From assembly GCA_009746045.1 (NCBI GenBank), contig RPFO01000082.1, positions 3,028,741 through 3,092,740 of the forward strand: a DNA stretch of 64,000 nt, given 5' to 3'. A model generated the notes under the pieces. That model did no database searches, was not told where the DNA came from, and saw only the letters and a list, made by a program, of their open reading frames with translations. Below, in pieces: positions 22,744 to 34,471 of this stretch (the first letter of the stretch is position 1; each line of letters begins with the position of its first letter). The stretch comes from Mesostigma viride (lineage: Eukaryota > Streptophyta > Mesostigmatophyceae > Mesostigmatales > Mesostigmataceae). A program made the translations under genes and the position numbers.

Positions 22744-24602
22744 GTGCAGGGTTGGGCCATCATCGCCAAAACCCATGCCCCACGGGATTCAAGTAATTAA
22801 AGGCCCAGCCTAATGCTGCACACGTTTGTTCCAGGAAACAGTGGGCCTACAATGTGTGATATACTCGCATCCTATTCAATGAGGATCATTCTATGCTTGG
22901 CATACTAACATCTAGTCGAGATCAAGCCATACAATGACGTAAGCTCCCAAAGCGCGAAGGCTCTATGTGCTTCCCTATACGTCGATTTGTAGGCTTGTCA
23001 TTCCATGTCGACCAGATGTCGTGTCGATTTCATGGACAGGAAAATCCCACCAGAACCGAACCAACCCGCCCCGCCCCGCCCCGCCCCCACCCAACCCAAC
23101 CCTCAACCCAACCCAACCCAACCCAACCCAACCCAACCCAACCCAACCCAACCCAACCCAACCCAACCCAACCCAACCCAACCCAACCCAACCCAACCCA
23201 ACCCAACCCAACCCAACCCAACCCAACCCAACCCAACCCAACCCAACCCAACCCAACCCAACCCAACCCAACCCAACCCAACCCAACCCAACCCAACCCA
23301 ACCCAACCCAACCCAACCCAACCCAACCCAACCCAACCCAACCCAACCCAACCCAACCCAACCCAACCCAACCCAACCCAACCCAGCCCAGCCCAGCCCA
23401 GCCCAACCCAACCCAACCCAACCCAACCCAACCCAACCCAACCCAACCCAACCCAACCCAACCCAACCCAACCCAACCCAACCCAACCCAACCCAACCCA
23501 ACCCAACCCAACCCAACCCAACCCAACCCAACCCAACCCAACCCAACCCAACCCAACCCAACCCAACCCAACCCAACCCAACCCAACCCAACCCAACCCA
23601 ACCCAACCCAACCCAACCCAACCCAACCCAACCCAACCCAACCCAACCCAACCCAACCCAACCCAACCCAACCCAACCCAACCCAACCCAACCCAACCCA
23701 ACCCAACCCAACCCAACCCAACCCAACCCAACCCAACCCAACCCAACCCAACCCAACCCAACCCAACCCAACCCAACCCAACCCAACCCAACCCAACCCA
23801 ACCCAACCCAACCCAACCCAACCCAACCCAACCCAACCCAACCCAACCCAACCCAACCCAACCCCCAACCCAACCCAACCCAACCCAACCCAACCCAACC
23901 CAACCCAACCCAACCCAACCCAACCCAACCCAACCCAACCCAACCCAACCCAACCCAACCCAACCCAACCCAACCCAACCCAACCCAACCCAACCCAACC
24001 CAACTGGGCGGGTGTGGAGGGATAACCTGTAATGTGCAGGAAAGCGATCTACAGAATGGCAACGGGCACGTGTATTCACATTATTTGCAGGCGATGCCTT
24101 ACTTGGTGAAGAGGAACGGGATTAAATGCCCCAGGTGAAGAGACTCGGAAGAAGGTCCCCGACCCGTGTACAGGTAGAAAGGCTTGCCCGCTTCATACGC
24201 GTCCAAAACTTGGGCAAGGTCCCTGATCGCAGCATAGACGGGCAGGCATTCAATATAAATAAAGAAATGAAGTGGTACACAATGTGGTAGTGCATTTAAT
24301 AACGCCAATACGATAATTGACTATGCAGCCTAGGAATGAAACCAACGACGGCAGGACGGCAGGAGGCGAGTGCCTGGTACCTACCTGTGGGCAAAAAATG
24401 CCCCACGCCTAAGAAAAGGATGAGCGGGCTTTCCAGTTATGCGCTCAATGCGCGCCACCATATCAGGCTTTATCCTTTGGCAGCCGAATTGCTCTACCAG
24501 CTTGTCATAGTCGATTCCTCCTCCATCCTTTGAGCCACTAACCTCCCACGGGGTAACCGTCTGCTCCCCAGAACTTGGGGCTGCTGGCGGGGCTTCCGCC
24601 AT
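15083..24602 (-). CDS. WARS: Cytosolic tryptophanyl-tRNA synthetase, 12 exons
   Basis: Charges tRNA-Trp with tryptophan, using ATP, for cytosolic translation. Exons in coding order: 24385-24602, 24103-24222, 22372-22557, 21649-21700, 20608-20673, 19976-20062, 19397-19489, 18384-18464, 17170-17241, 16320-16388, 15746-15856, 15083-15133. All phases agree and give 401 residues, close to plant cytosolic enzymes. The protein starts [20 protein letters not shown] and ends PMPHMFG. Class I signatures are HLGH (about residues 102-105, the HIGH box) and KMSAN (279-283, the KMSKS box, usually KMSAS in eukaryotes). Also visible are [24 protein letters not shown] and [13 protein letters not shown]. There is no WHEP domain. 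Intron 4 uses a GC donor (GCAAGT) and the others use GT. Introns carry minisatellites and a 900-bp simple array. The gene faces away from the OPR-RAP gene, 629 bp apart. Confidence 0.97.
18080..18306. repeat. Minisatellite, three units, in a synthetase intron
   Basis: Three direct copies of a unit of roughly 73-82 bp, marked by ACTGAGTTCCTACCTCCT, GAGCATTAAGCCTTTAACCA and TTGGGCC. Units differ by a few substitutions and one 5-bp insertion. The array lies in the intron between exons 8 and 9. Confidence 0.85.
22190..22345. repeat. Degenerate minisatellite in a synthetase intron
   Basis: Repeated GCTAACCC-containing segments: an alternation of CTATGCTAACCCAGCGCTAA and GTGCTACTTGC, about four imperfect repeats. 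It is in intron 3, immediately downstream of exon 3 in the direction of transcription. Confidence 0.7.
22655..22742. repeat. Poly-G tract and (GT)n array
   Basis: A run of about 18 G on the plus strand, interrupted once near its start, is followed after about 20 bp by about 22 GT dinucleotides. Both lie in synthetase intron 2, where the transcript would carry the complements C-run and (AC)n. Confidence 0.9.
23104..24003. repeat. 900-bp (AACCC)n array in synthetase intron 2
   Basis: About 180 nearly perfect copies of AACCC. The only breaks are four consecutive AGCCC units at 23385-23404 and a 2-bp C insertion at about 23863 that shifts the register. A pentanucleotide without a stop in any frame leaves all frames open, so the long proteins it predicts are artefacts. 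The array sits between exons 2 and 3 of the synthetase, and because that gene is on the minus strand its pre-mRNA would contain (GGGUU)n. It is not the TTTAGGG plant telomere unit. Confidence 0.97.
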
Positions 24603-25231
24603 TGCTGTTTCCCGTTAATGTGCAAGATAGTCGGGCCAAGGAATGGCGAGTCCCATGTAATAAAACACCAAGAGCGAGCAGAAATGCCGCAGTTGCTAGG
24701 GCATTCACCTGCAGCAAAATACTAAATTACCTGCTGTGGTGACCGCCTGACCAGTGCGTCAGTGACCTCCTGACCGGTGCCGGCCTGCCGGGTGCGGGTC
24801 TCCAGTGGTGCCTGTGCTCGAATTAACGGCAACGCCCACTTGGAAGTCCGTTGTGACCTTGATGTACGGAGCGTACCGGCGCCGTCGTGATCTGGTTGCT
24901 GAACTTCCCGCGATAATGAATAGCTGCGTTTGCCGCCCGCAGCTCTCCAGCTCAAGCTGCGCCCATTAGGCCAACGCACAGGCTGCTGTGCTGGTCATGC
25001 GCTGCAGGCTGCAGCCCGCGTTCGGGCGATATTAGCCTAGGTCGGCAAGCTGTGCGGGCCTCTCCCGCGATGAGTTATCGACGCTGTTGAATCTCGCAAT
25101 GCGTTGACAACTTCACAAAATCATGGCGCTAGGTTTGAGAGAAAAATGTTTGCTGTCGCTCGAAGCACTTGCTTTTCAGTAATTTGACCTGTGCAAGGTT
25201 GTTCCTTTTCATTCGCGGGCCCAGCTGTACC
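24603..25231. promoter_or_regulatory. Probable bidirectional promoter
   Basis: The synthetase start codon (24600-24602, minus) and the OPR-RAP start codon (25232, plus) are 629 bp apart and point away from each other, so both promoters and 5' UTRs must fit here unless upstream introns exist. The middle is GC-richer than flanking intergenic DNA. No TATA box is certain. Confidence 0.55.
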
Positions 25232-28200
25232 ATGGCGGACGAGGAGGAGAGGGCGACGAAGGAGAAGCCGGTAAAGGGCAAACATTATGGAGGCGGATTG
25301 TACTCTAGCAGGCTTGGTCCCAAGGTCGAGGAGGTCAGGAACTCGCCTCCAGATATGGTGGTCGGGCCCGTGATGGAACTTCCACCTTTTGTGCCACGTC
25401 CACCTGGTTCGGAAGACGGGTTCGACAGGCGGCGTCCGATGCTTGATGACGGCTTTGATCGAAGACGGCCGATGATGGATGACGGGCCAGACAGGCGTAT
25501 GCCACCTATGGAAGAAGAGATGGACAGGCGACGAATGATGAACGAAGGCCCCGACAGGCGTCGGCTGATGATGATGGACGATCGCTTTGACAGAAGACGG
25601 ATGATGATGGATGAGGGGTTTGACCGCCGGCGAATGATGATGGATGATGGACCGGATAGGCGGCGTATGATGATGGATGACGAGTATGAGAGGCGCTGGA
25701 TGGAGGATGAGTTCGAACGTCGTCGATTCAATGAGGGCTTTGACAGGCGGCGGATGGATGACGGGTATGACAAAAGCCGGATGGAGGTTGGATACGACCG
25801 AAGGCGACCAGATGACGGCCCTGAAAGGAGGCGGCCGGAAGACGGTCCTGGATCTGACAGGAGGCGATTTGATGATGCTTTTGGACCTGACAGGAGGCGG
25901 TTCGAAGATGGACCTGGACCTGACAGACGACGGGCTGAGGATATTGAAAGGCGGCGATTGGATGACGGGCCGGAGAGAAGAAGGCCGCCACTTGATGATG
26001 AACCTGACAGGAGGAGGCCAGCGTCCATGGAGGATGATGATGCGGTCCCTGAATCGAAGAAGCGGTCACGTGACAGACTGGCTGATGTGCTCTTGGATCT
26101 CATTTTGAGTGGAGAAGGGGGTGCCAAGCGCCGGCGCGGCGATGAAGACGATGATGATGAGCTGCTGGCTGATGCCAGTCTGCGCGAAACTTTGTTGGAA
26201 ACGGTCGGAAGACGGCTTGCGCGGAAAGGCCGCGAAGAACCTGGCGCGGCCACGAGACGCGACGTCTCCCCTGACAAAGCTGGAAGGCGCCCTCCCAGGA
26301 AGGAAGACTACGATTTTGAGGACGGCCGTGATGGTCGCCCTCCCATGCGTCGCGATGACTTCCGTGATGCGCCAGCAAGGGAGGAGGCGCGGGGAGAGGA
26401 CAGCAAGCGTGATGCAGGGGCTCGCCCTGGGCGGTTCGACGAGCCTAGGCGCGATGGCCGGCCGGAGGATCGGGTCGATCGAAGGGACCGGCCATTTGAC
26501 CGGGATCTTCCTGATCCAAGCAGGCCGTACGATGGACTCGACGAGGGTCGCCATCCTAAAGACCGAGCGCCGATCCGGGGCGAGCTGATGCGCCTGCCAC
26601 CGCGCCCGCCGTCTCCTGGCGGTAGGCCGCCGCCGCCCCTCGGGCGTTCCCGGTCTCCATATCGCAGGTCAAGGTCTCCAGTGCGGGACAAGTCGCCTAT
26701 GCGCAGGTCGCCGCCGCGTGGGAGGTCTCCCATCGACCGGCCTCCTCTTCGCGGCAAGTCCCCCCCACGAGGGCGCTCGCCGCCACGAGGGCGCTCCCCG
26801 CCGCGAGGGCGCTCCCCCCCGCGGGGCCGGTCGCCCCATGGTGTCCCACCGCCACGCGGGCGGTCCCCTCCCCGTGGCAGATCTCCTCCCCGTGTGAGGT
26901 CTCCCGTGCGGGGTAGGTCACCAGTGCGTGGCAGGTCACCTGGGCGTAGGTCCCCGCCTCCTGGTGGCGACCCTGATCGGATGAGACCGGTTCGTCCCGA
27001 GTCACCCGTGCGAGATGGCCGCAGCAAGCCCGCTTTGAAAGAGCCCACCCCTATTCGCGGTGACAAGCCTGCTGCAGAGCCCAAGCGCAGCCGCTGGAGC
27101 GACGCTCCCGCTGACGATCGCGTGACGGAGCCGACCCGGGAGCCGATCAAGATCGCGCTCACCAAGCCCAAGGTTACGCCGGCCGTGATCGTGGTCCCGA
27201 AGGACGTGCCCAAGGTGACGATCATGGCGAACAAGGGGCCCGCAAAAGCAGGGTGGCCCACCAGGGCGCCGGAAGGCCCGACGCGAGCGAAGCGGACGGC
27301 AGCGCTGACCATCATCAACACCAATGAGCCCAGCGGAAAGGAGTCAGCGCCAGAGGCCAAGAAGGACGAGCCAAAGCACAAGTCATCATCATCACTGGAC
27401 CTTGCTGCTCTTGCATCCCAGCCTCACGTGCCCCCACCCAATACGGCAGGGCCGTGGGGAGGGCCCGTGCCTGTCAACGGGCCTGTTCGTCCAGCTGTTC
27501 CCAGCCAGGGCGTTTCAGGTTACCCTGGTGCATCTGGTGGCCATGTACCTGGTCCACCTGCACCGCATGGCGCAGTTCCTGTGATGATGCCCGGCACGTT
27601 CCCTATGCCCGGACCTCAGGGACCCTATGCAAGGCCTTACCCTGCCGCGGTGCCGGCAGGTCCATTCATCCCCCCTGCTCCTGGCTACATGCCACCTCGG
27701 ATGCCACTTGCGCAGCCGATGCCGGTGGTTCCACCCACTCCCCAGGCAGTGCCTCGCCCTGCAGCACCGGCGGCAACCATGGATGAGCCACCACCCCCGG
27801 GTTCAGAGCCGCCACCTCCTGGGGCAGAAATGTTTGATGTCCCCAGTGCGACCGCGCCTTCTGCAGCACCTTCTGCCACAGAGCCGCCTCCACCAGGATC
27901 CATGGAGACACCGCCGCCAGGGACAGCGGAGCCGCCCCCACCAGGGTCGTATGAGCCGCCGCCGCCAGGGTCATCCTCAGAACCTGCGCCTCCTGGATCT
28001 GACCATTCGATGGCTATCGATCCGGACCAGCCGCCGCCGCCTGGCCTGGGCCCTCACCCTGTTGAACCTGCTGCTGCCAGTGGACCAAATATCTATGCGG
28101 TGCATGCTGCCAGCCCAGCCTTTCCGCCGGCGCCAGCTTCAGCCCAGCCTTTGTCAACACCGCCACCGGCCCCACAGCAGCAGCAGGCGCCGCCGCGGCA

Positions 28201-31200
28201 GGCGCCACCACAGCAGCAGCACCAGCATCATCACGGGTGGGGCCATTCGCCCCACGGGGTGGCTGGCCGTCCCAAGCCAGCGGTGAGCGTGCGTTGGGCG
28301 CAGCAGCGAACAGAGCTGTGCGCAGTCAGCGAGCCGACCATGTCGCCGCAGATCGACACGCTGGACCCGTACTGGCCGGGCAAGGAGGAAGGTGAGGCGC
28401 TGCCCACGCCGCCCCACACGGCCGCCGCCTTTGCCAAGGAGCCCCCGAAGAAAGGGCCTGACCCCGCGCCACCGTCATCGCTCCCCAAGCTGCATGCGAC
28501 ACGAGAGCAGATCGAGCTGAACAAGCGCCTGACCAAGTGTCGCAGCTGGGAGTCGGTGCTGCGCGAGTTGCTCCAGGTGTGGGAGCAGGGCCACCCGATG
28601 AATGGGGTGAACATTGCCACTGCGCTGTCCTGCCTCGCACGCTACGTGGGCGGCACCGTGGGCTCAAGCAACGTGGGCAACCCACGCGCGCAGCACGTGG
28701 CGTCGCAGCTGCGCAAGGACCCCCGCTTTCTCACGCTCATGGAACAGGCGGCCGACCACCTGGAGCGGCGGCCCAAGGAGTTCCACGCACGCGAGCTGGC
28801 CAACCTGGTCTACTCGCCAGCCAAGATCGGGGTGATCGCGCCGTTTGCCGAGGGCACGCAGCTGCCGCCGACACCCGACCGGGGGGATAAGAGCCCAGAG
28901 GGTTTGACCATCCGCCTGTTTGCGCTGGCCAAGAACGAGATTCTGGAGCGAAGGGACCAGATGAACGAGTACACGCCGCAGGGACTGTCGATGCTTGTGT
29001 GGGGCTATGCGACCCTAAGAATCCCAGCTCCTGAGGTGAGGATCTGTTTTCTGGCAATGTTTGGTTTGATGTAATGCTGTGCTGAATAAGCTGCGGCTGA
29101 TGGGACTGCCTTTGCAGGTCGGCGATAATTTTCTTGTAATGTCCTTGTTCCTGAGAAACCACGCGGTCCGAATCCTGCTTTTGTCGTTGTCACCGGGATC
29201 GTGCATATCAAAATTTTTTGATATTGCAACCAGTTTTGCATAATGCCATGACTTGTACTTCTGAGCATTCTGGCCCGTTGTTTTTTAGCCGCCATATACC
29301 AAGGATACTTTTTCTCCAGAGTGGCCCTCTGCTTTTGGAGCTGCATGAAGTCGGCAGTCTTCTGGACATAGCCGGTTGAGTAGAAGGAACTTAGTATTAT
29401 ATATAGAGAGAGTTGGTGTCTACCGCATCCGATCTCTGTCATCGATGCAGCTTGCGCGCAGTTTGCAAAATTCCCTATGGGGTTCCAGCAGGGCTGGTAC
29501 CCCTGGACCGGTGCTGAAATTGGGACTGGCGTGCCAGCATGTGGGCCCCTATGCCAGCATCCACGATATTCATTTGCTATGGTTTTTGCATTATTGTTTT
29601 TCTGGGATTAGATACCTTGGCTAAGCGAAAAGGCAAGGGATCCCTGATTTGGCCATGGAAGCCCCCTGTGCAGCAGCGCACATATACAACGTGCTGATGT
29701 ATCTGCCAGAATATGTTCTGCCTTCTTTCTGTCCTAATCTTTGCCATCTGGTCGCTTTTATAACGAGAAAGTTGCGCCGTATGAGCTCAGGTTTAGATTT
29801 GGTGGGATGCGGCTATCTTGTGTCTGCAGTATGTCAGTTGCTTATACGAAGAACATAGCTCATATGCCTGCTTGTGCTCTTTCCCTTTCTATACAACACT
29901 TACAGGCAAAGGCCAGAAAATAATGCTTCTTTGACCAGAACAGTCTGGTGCGCGTGGCTGTCTTTGCTGCATCTGCCTTTCCTGAGGGCTCTCCAATTAT
30001 AGCTGGTTTCTCATTAATAGCAGGCTGGCCAAAAAGTGACAAGAACTATGCTAGTTTCCATTACAATACAGACACCCTGTTTGACACAGACCGCTATCCC
30101 TGAAGACGTTGGTTCCCATGCGGTTCTTGTATTGCCTTTTGGGCTTGGCTGGTTTTCACCATGCCAACCTCTTGCAGGTCTTCAGCGCGGTGGAGGATGA
30201 GTGTGTGCGGCGCGGCATGAGCTGCTTCGCGTCGCAGAGCGTGTCCATGACTGTGTGGTCGTTTGCTGCCTGCAAGTGCCCCGCCAAGGAGCTGTTTAAG
30301 GCGGTCGCTGCTGACATGAAAGTACGCGGGTTTGGTGAATTCAAGCTGCAGGAGATGGCGATGACCGCGTGGTCATTTGCGCGCCTGGGCTACATGAACG
30401 ATGAGCTATTCCATGAGGTCGAAGAGGAGGCTGCCAAGCGCGGCTTGTCCGACTTCAATGGGCAGGACCTGGCCAACATCGTGTGGGCTTTTGCCACCGT
30501 CGACAAGGGATCCGACTCCCTCTTTGGCGCGGTCGCCTCGGAGATCCAGAGCCGGTTCGAGATGACCCGCTCGCTGGCGTTCTGCATGCCGCAGCACCTG
30601 GCGGTGATTGTTTGGTCGTTTGCCACGGTGGAGCACCACGCGCCCGAGCTGTTCCTCGCGATTGAGGCGGAGATTGCCAAGCGCGGCACGTCGCAGTTTG
30701 ACCCGCAGGGCCTCGCGATGACCGTGTGGGCGTTTGCAAGTGCAGGCATGGGCAACGAGTCAGAGCGCCTCTTTGACGCGGTCGACCGCGAGATCATGGT
30801 GCGCGAGCCACGCGGGTTCGGGTCCTTTAAGACGCAGGAGGTGGCCATGGTCTCCTGGGCGTATGCCGTGTCCATGCACAACGCCGACAACATCTTTAAC
30901 GAGGTTGAGCGCGATGTGCGCATGCGTGGCGTGCACGCCTATTGCGAACAGGACCTCGCGATGGTTGTCTGGTCATTTGCCTCGGTCGGCCGCCCGTCCA
31001 ACTACGTGTTTGAGGCGTTTGTGCCCGAGTTCCTTAAGGCGGAGCGCCTGCCGCAGTTCACGCCGCAGGGGCTGGCCATGATCGTGTGGGCGTATGCGAA
31101 CGCGGCGCACTACGAGAACGAGCTCGTGTTTGGCGCTGTGGCAAAGGAGCTCGAACGCCGCTCACTGGACTCGTTCAACGGCCACGACATGGTCATGATC

Positions 31201-32466
31201 CTGTGGTCGTTCGCCACCTGCAAGTTCGAGTCGCGCGGCTTCTTCGACCTTGTCGAGAAGACAGTCTGCACCAAGGGCATGGTCGAGCTCTCTTTCACGC
31301 CGCAGAACATGAGCAACATGCTGTGGGCGTTTGCCAGCATGGGCGTGCCCGCCAAGCGGCTCTTCCGCGAGGCCGAGGAGGTCGCGCTCACCAACGGGCT
31401 CTCCGAGTGCAACTCGCAGGATCTGTCCAACCTCGCGTGGTCATTTGCCACCATGGGCTTCCCCGCGCGCAAGCTCTTCCGCGGCATCGCCGATGAGGTC
31501 GTCGCTCGCAAGGTCGAGTACTTCAACGCGCAGAACATCGGCATGCTCATCTGGTCGTTTGCAACACTCGAGTTCCTGTCGGAGGCGCTCTTTGACCGCA
31601 TCAGCCTTAAGGTCGAGGCAGAGGGGCTCGCCGAGTACTCCACCATGGGGCTGTCCATGCTCGTGTTTGGGTACGGGTCGCTGCGCCACGTGCCCACACC
31701 CGTGTTTGCGCTCGTGGAGGCTGAGTGCTTGCGGCGAGGGATGGGCCCGTTCAAGGTGTCGGAGCTGGGTATGATTGCTTGGGGCTGCGCCAACGCCGAC
31801 TACCCCGCGCTGCGCTTCATGGCGGCGGTCCAGGAGGAGCTGTGCAATCGTGACTCGCTCCTGTCGTCCAACGTGGGCGACCTGGCCATCGTCCTCTGGT
31901 CGTGCACGGTCGTGGGCGTCGCCACGCACAAGTTTGCCGACTTTGTACTGCGTTGTGCGGACAAGGAGCTGAGCGAGAAGGGCAGCCTTGCCTTCCAGAC
32001 GTGCAACCAGCTTGTGCAGGCCATCTGCTTCCTGCACCCGCGCGAGGAGTGGACGACGGGCACGCGCGGGCGCGTGGTGGAGGAGCTCAAGAGCATGGTC
32101 ATGCAGGGTGCTCCTGGCACGGAGCCGCCTACATCATCCCGCATGCACATGGATGTGTCCGAGAGGCTCAACGCCATGGGCATCTCCCACAAAAACGAGG
32201 TGCCGGCCATGTTCGGCGGGTATGTGCTGGATATTGTCATCTCGGGGGAGGTGAGCGACAAGTGGGGTGGCCGCTTGTGTGTGGAGGTGAACGGGCCGTC
32301 GCACTACGTGCCGCGCCAGACGGAGCTGGGTCTTGTGACCAAGCTCAAGCAGCGCATCCTGGAGAAAGAGGGCTGGCGCGTGCTGCACGTGCCGTTCTTT
32401 GCGTGGTCGGAGCTCAAGGATGACCAGGGCAAGCAGCGATACCTGCGGGAGTTGCTGCAGGTTTAA
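25232..32466 (+). CDS. RS-rich OPR-repeat protein with C-terminal RAP domain
   Basis: Two exons, 25232-29035 and 30178-32466, joined in phase 0 (intron 29036-30177, GTGAGG...TTGCAG). Together they encode 2030 residues. Residues 60-260 are about 20 acidic-Arg repeats of the type DGFDRRRMMMDD. Residues 470-580 are an RS/RSP-rich stretch with SPPRGRSPPRGRSP. About 730-1000 are Pro-rich with PPPPGSE repeats. From about 1250 there are some 16 helical repeats of 38 residues marked by VWSFA (MTVWSFA, NIVWAFA, MILWSFA), the spacing of octotricopeptide repeats. The last 65 residues are a RAP domain (VEVNGPSHYV ... LEKEGWRVLHVPFFAW). OPR and RAP proteins act in RNA processing or translation, mostly in chloroplasts and mitochondria, while RS stretches are typical of nuclear splicing proteins. 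The start ATG at 25232 has a good context (ACCATGG). The frame is also open upstream to 25169, but without a preceding ATG in frame. Confidence 0.9.
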
Positions 32467-33940
32467 GGGCTTGTTGGATATCAGCAAGCATCTGTTTATT
32501 GTGTTTTCAGCTGTTTGGCAAGAGGGCACCTCCTTTTTTCGTGCATCTGGATGTGCTCTGTGAGATGCTGGCAAGGCTCTTTCTTTGCAGTTTGCCACCC
32601 CATCAAGGGACGTATGTACTTAATGTGTGTTATTCCACGTTGAGTGGGCGCGGAAGGTTTGAACGTTGTCAGTTAGATACTCTCCCCGGAGTTGATTTAT
32701 TTGATTGGTGTTTGTCATATTAGTTTTGGCGGCCTGTTGCTTGCCGTGGTGGAACTATCATGTTTGCACTTGAGGTCAGTGCATGCATGTGTTCCTGCAC
32801 CAGACGAATGGCGGGAAATGGCGAGGCGTCTTTGGTTGACTGCAAGTGCGGTTGAATCTTGTCCAGTCTTGAATACTTTCTTAAAACGAGGGATTCCAGC
32901 TTGACGTGGAGACTCTGAGCAGCACATGCGCAGTTGTCCCTAGATTTGTCGCTAGATCTGCTTCTTTTGGGTTGCCACCAATGCCAGCGCACCCAATATT
33001 GCATACCTCATGGTTTGGCAAGGGCAACCGAGCCAGTGGTTTGCATGAGGCATGGGGCGAATTCGGTGGCTAATATAGAGTCCTGGACTAAGACCCCGTG
33101 TGTACTTGGTTGAGGCCACCGAGAACTGGCAGAGCGAGTGTGGAGCAGTTGGCAAGACTTGTGATTGGGGACGACGAAATGACACAGGTGTGTGGTAAGG
33201 CTTTGTACGGTTAGCCAGATCCATCTGCGTTTCGAGCTTACCAATAATGGATTCGATCCAGTGGCCTTTTGGGGATGGGGTTGCCACAGTGGAAAGCAGA
33301 TGCTGCGGGTATCTTAAGACCCAAGGATTTCTTTTTGTTCTGAGTGGTATTGGCAGCTTATGCTGTCATTCCAGAACTTTCCAAGGATTGCTCAGTCGCA
33401 TGCACGTGCCCAATTGGGCGGGGGGCTGCAGATGTCCAGGCGGCATTTTACGTGGCGTGGTGCTTTTCAGTTGGCCTCAGGTCTCGATCCTGGCCATGCT
33501 TCCTTTGGAAGAGTTGCGCACACACCAGGAGGTGATATATTTTCCTGCCAAAGCTGTTTATTTGGATAGTATGTTCCAGATTTTGGCCAAGTGACCCTCA
33601 GATGAGGGCATCAAAATGCAGCTCTCTGGTGCCTGCCTTTTTTTGTCCAGACTGCCACCTGATTGTGTGGACGGTGGGCACCACCACCTCTTGGCATCCT
33701 GTTACTGTAGTTTATGGAGCTGAAATGGACATGGGCTGCGAACTGGGCATGGTTCCAGCATGGGAACGTACCAACAGTCAGAAGTGTGTTACAATATTAA
33801 CCCAGAAGGTGGCCAACTATTCCTGGAGGCACGGCGGTCCAACGTCGTGAGCAAGGATCAATTTGTGCCATAATGTTATTTGCCGGTGATCGCATTCAAT
33901 AATACGAAGTGGTATGCTACTGCAGTTTACTTGCACCAAA
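32467..33940. other. 3' flank of the OPR-RAP gene and intergenic DNA
   Basis: Presumed 3' UTR followed by about 1.2 kb of unique-looking DNA. No gene, RNA or repeat family is recognised. Confidence 0.4.
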
Positions 33941-33954
33941 TTGCATTCCTGACA

Positions 33955-34233
33955 CGTACGCAAGTCATACACATCTCCATCACCATTCATATTCATCATC
34001 CTGAACGACTCGAACACGCGGACAAGATAACAGCAGGCTCTTTGAAGATAACAGCAGGCTCGAGCTACCATTGTCCGGATTCTCCCGATTTCTGGCCTGC
34101 GCTGGTTGTCTCCGTGATATTCATCATGTCAAGAACGACTCGAAAACGCGGAAAATAACGGCAGGCTCGAGCTACCATGGTCCGGATTCGCCCGGTCTCT
34201 GCCCTGTGCTGTTAACTGTCTCCTTGATATATT
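33955..34233 (+). repeat. Dispersed repeat, two copies in tandem
   Basis: Two direct copies (about 33955-34119 and 34130-34233) share CTGAACGACTCG or AAGAACGACTCG, CGCGG, GCAGGCTCGAGCTACCAT, GTCCGGATT and the terminal CTGTCTCC/TTGTCTCC with GATAT. The first has a short internal duplication of ATAACAGCAGGCTC. They match 35290-35420. Confidence 0.65.
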
Positions 34234-34251
34234 AAGTAATGCATTAAGCTT

Positions 34252-34402
34252 GAATTGAATTGAATTGAATTGAATTGAATTGAATTGAATTGAATTGAAT
34301 TGAATTGAATTGAATTGAATTGAATTGAATTGAATTGAATTGAATTGAATTGAATTGAATTGAATTGAATTGAATTGAATTGAATTGAATTGAATTGAAT
34401 TG
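34252..34402. repeat. (GAATT)n array
   Basis: About 30 perfect copies of GAATT. On the right it joins a family D tail hairpin on the minus strand, so in that orientation it is an (AATTC)n tail that follows the hairpin. Open frames across it are artefacts of the repeat. Confidence 0.95.
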
Positions 34403-34465
34403 TAACATAACTCCGTTGGGAGAATATGTAGCACATATCCCTGAGAAGGCCGGGCATATGGCCTT
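34403..34465 (-). mobile_element. Family D element tail, 5'-truncated
   Basis: On the minus strand: GCCCGGCCTTCTCAGGGATA, GTGCTACATA, then a hairpin at 34406-34428 (upper stem CTCC/GGAG, loop CAAC, lower stem CATA/TATG), then the AATTC array. Only about 60 bp of the element remain. Confidence 0.65.
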
Positions 34466-34471
34466 TGGGCA

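Noticed and set aside
23104-24003. Interstitial telomere array
   Set aside because: The unit is AACCC/GGGTT. Green-lineage telomeres are usually TTTAGGG, TTAGGG or TTTTAGGG, and flanking sequence on both sides belongs to one gene.
22965-24138. Proteins of about 320-377 residues made of TQPNP or VGLGW repeats on both strands
   Set aside because: They are translations of the AACCC array, which has no stop codon in any frame. The array is intronic in the synthetase gene.
25169-25231. 21-residue N-terminal extension of the OPR-RAP protein as a transit peptide
   Set aside because: The open frame extends there, but it has no ATG. The first in-frame ATG is at 25232 in good context.
25285-27381. 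Minus-strand Arg/Ser-rich open frames opposite the OPR-RAP gene
   Set aside because: They are complements of the DRRR and RSP repeats. No start context, splice site or domain supports them.
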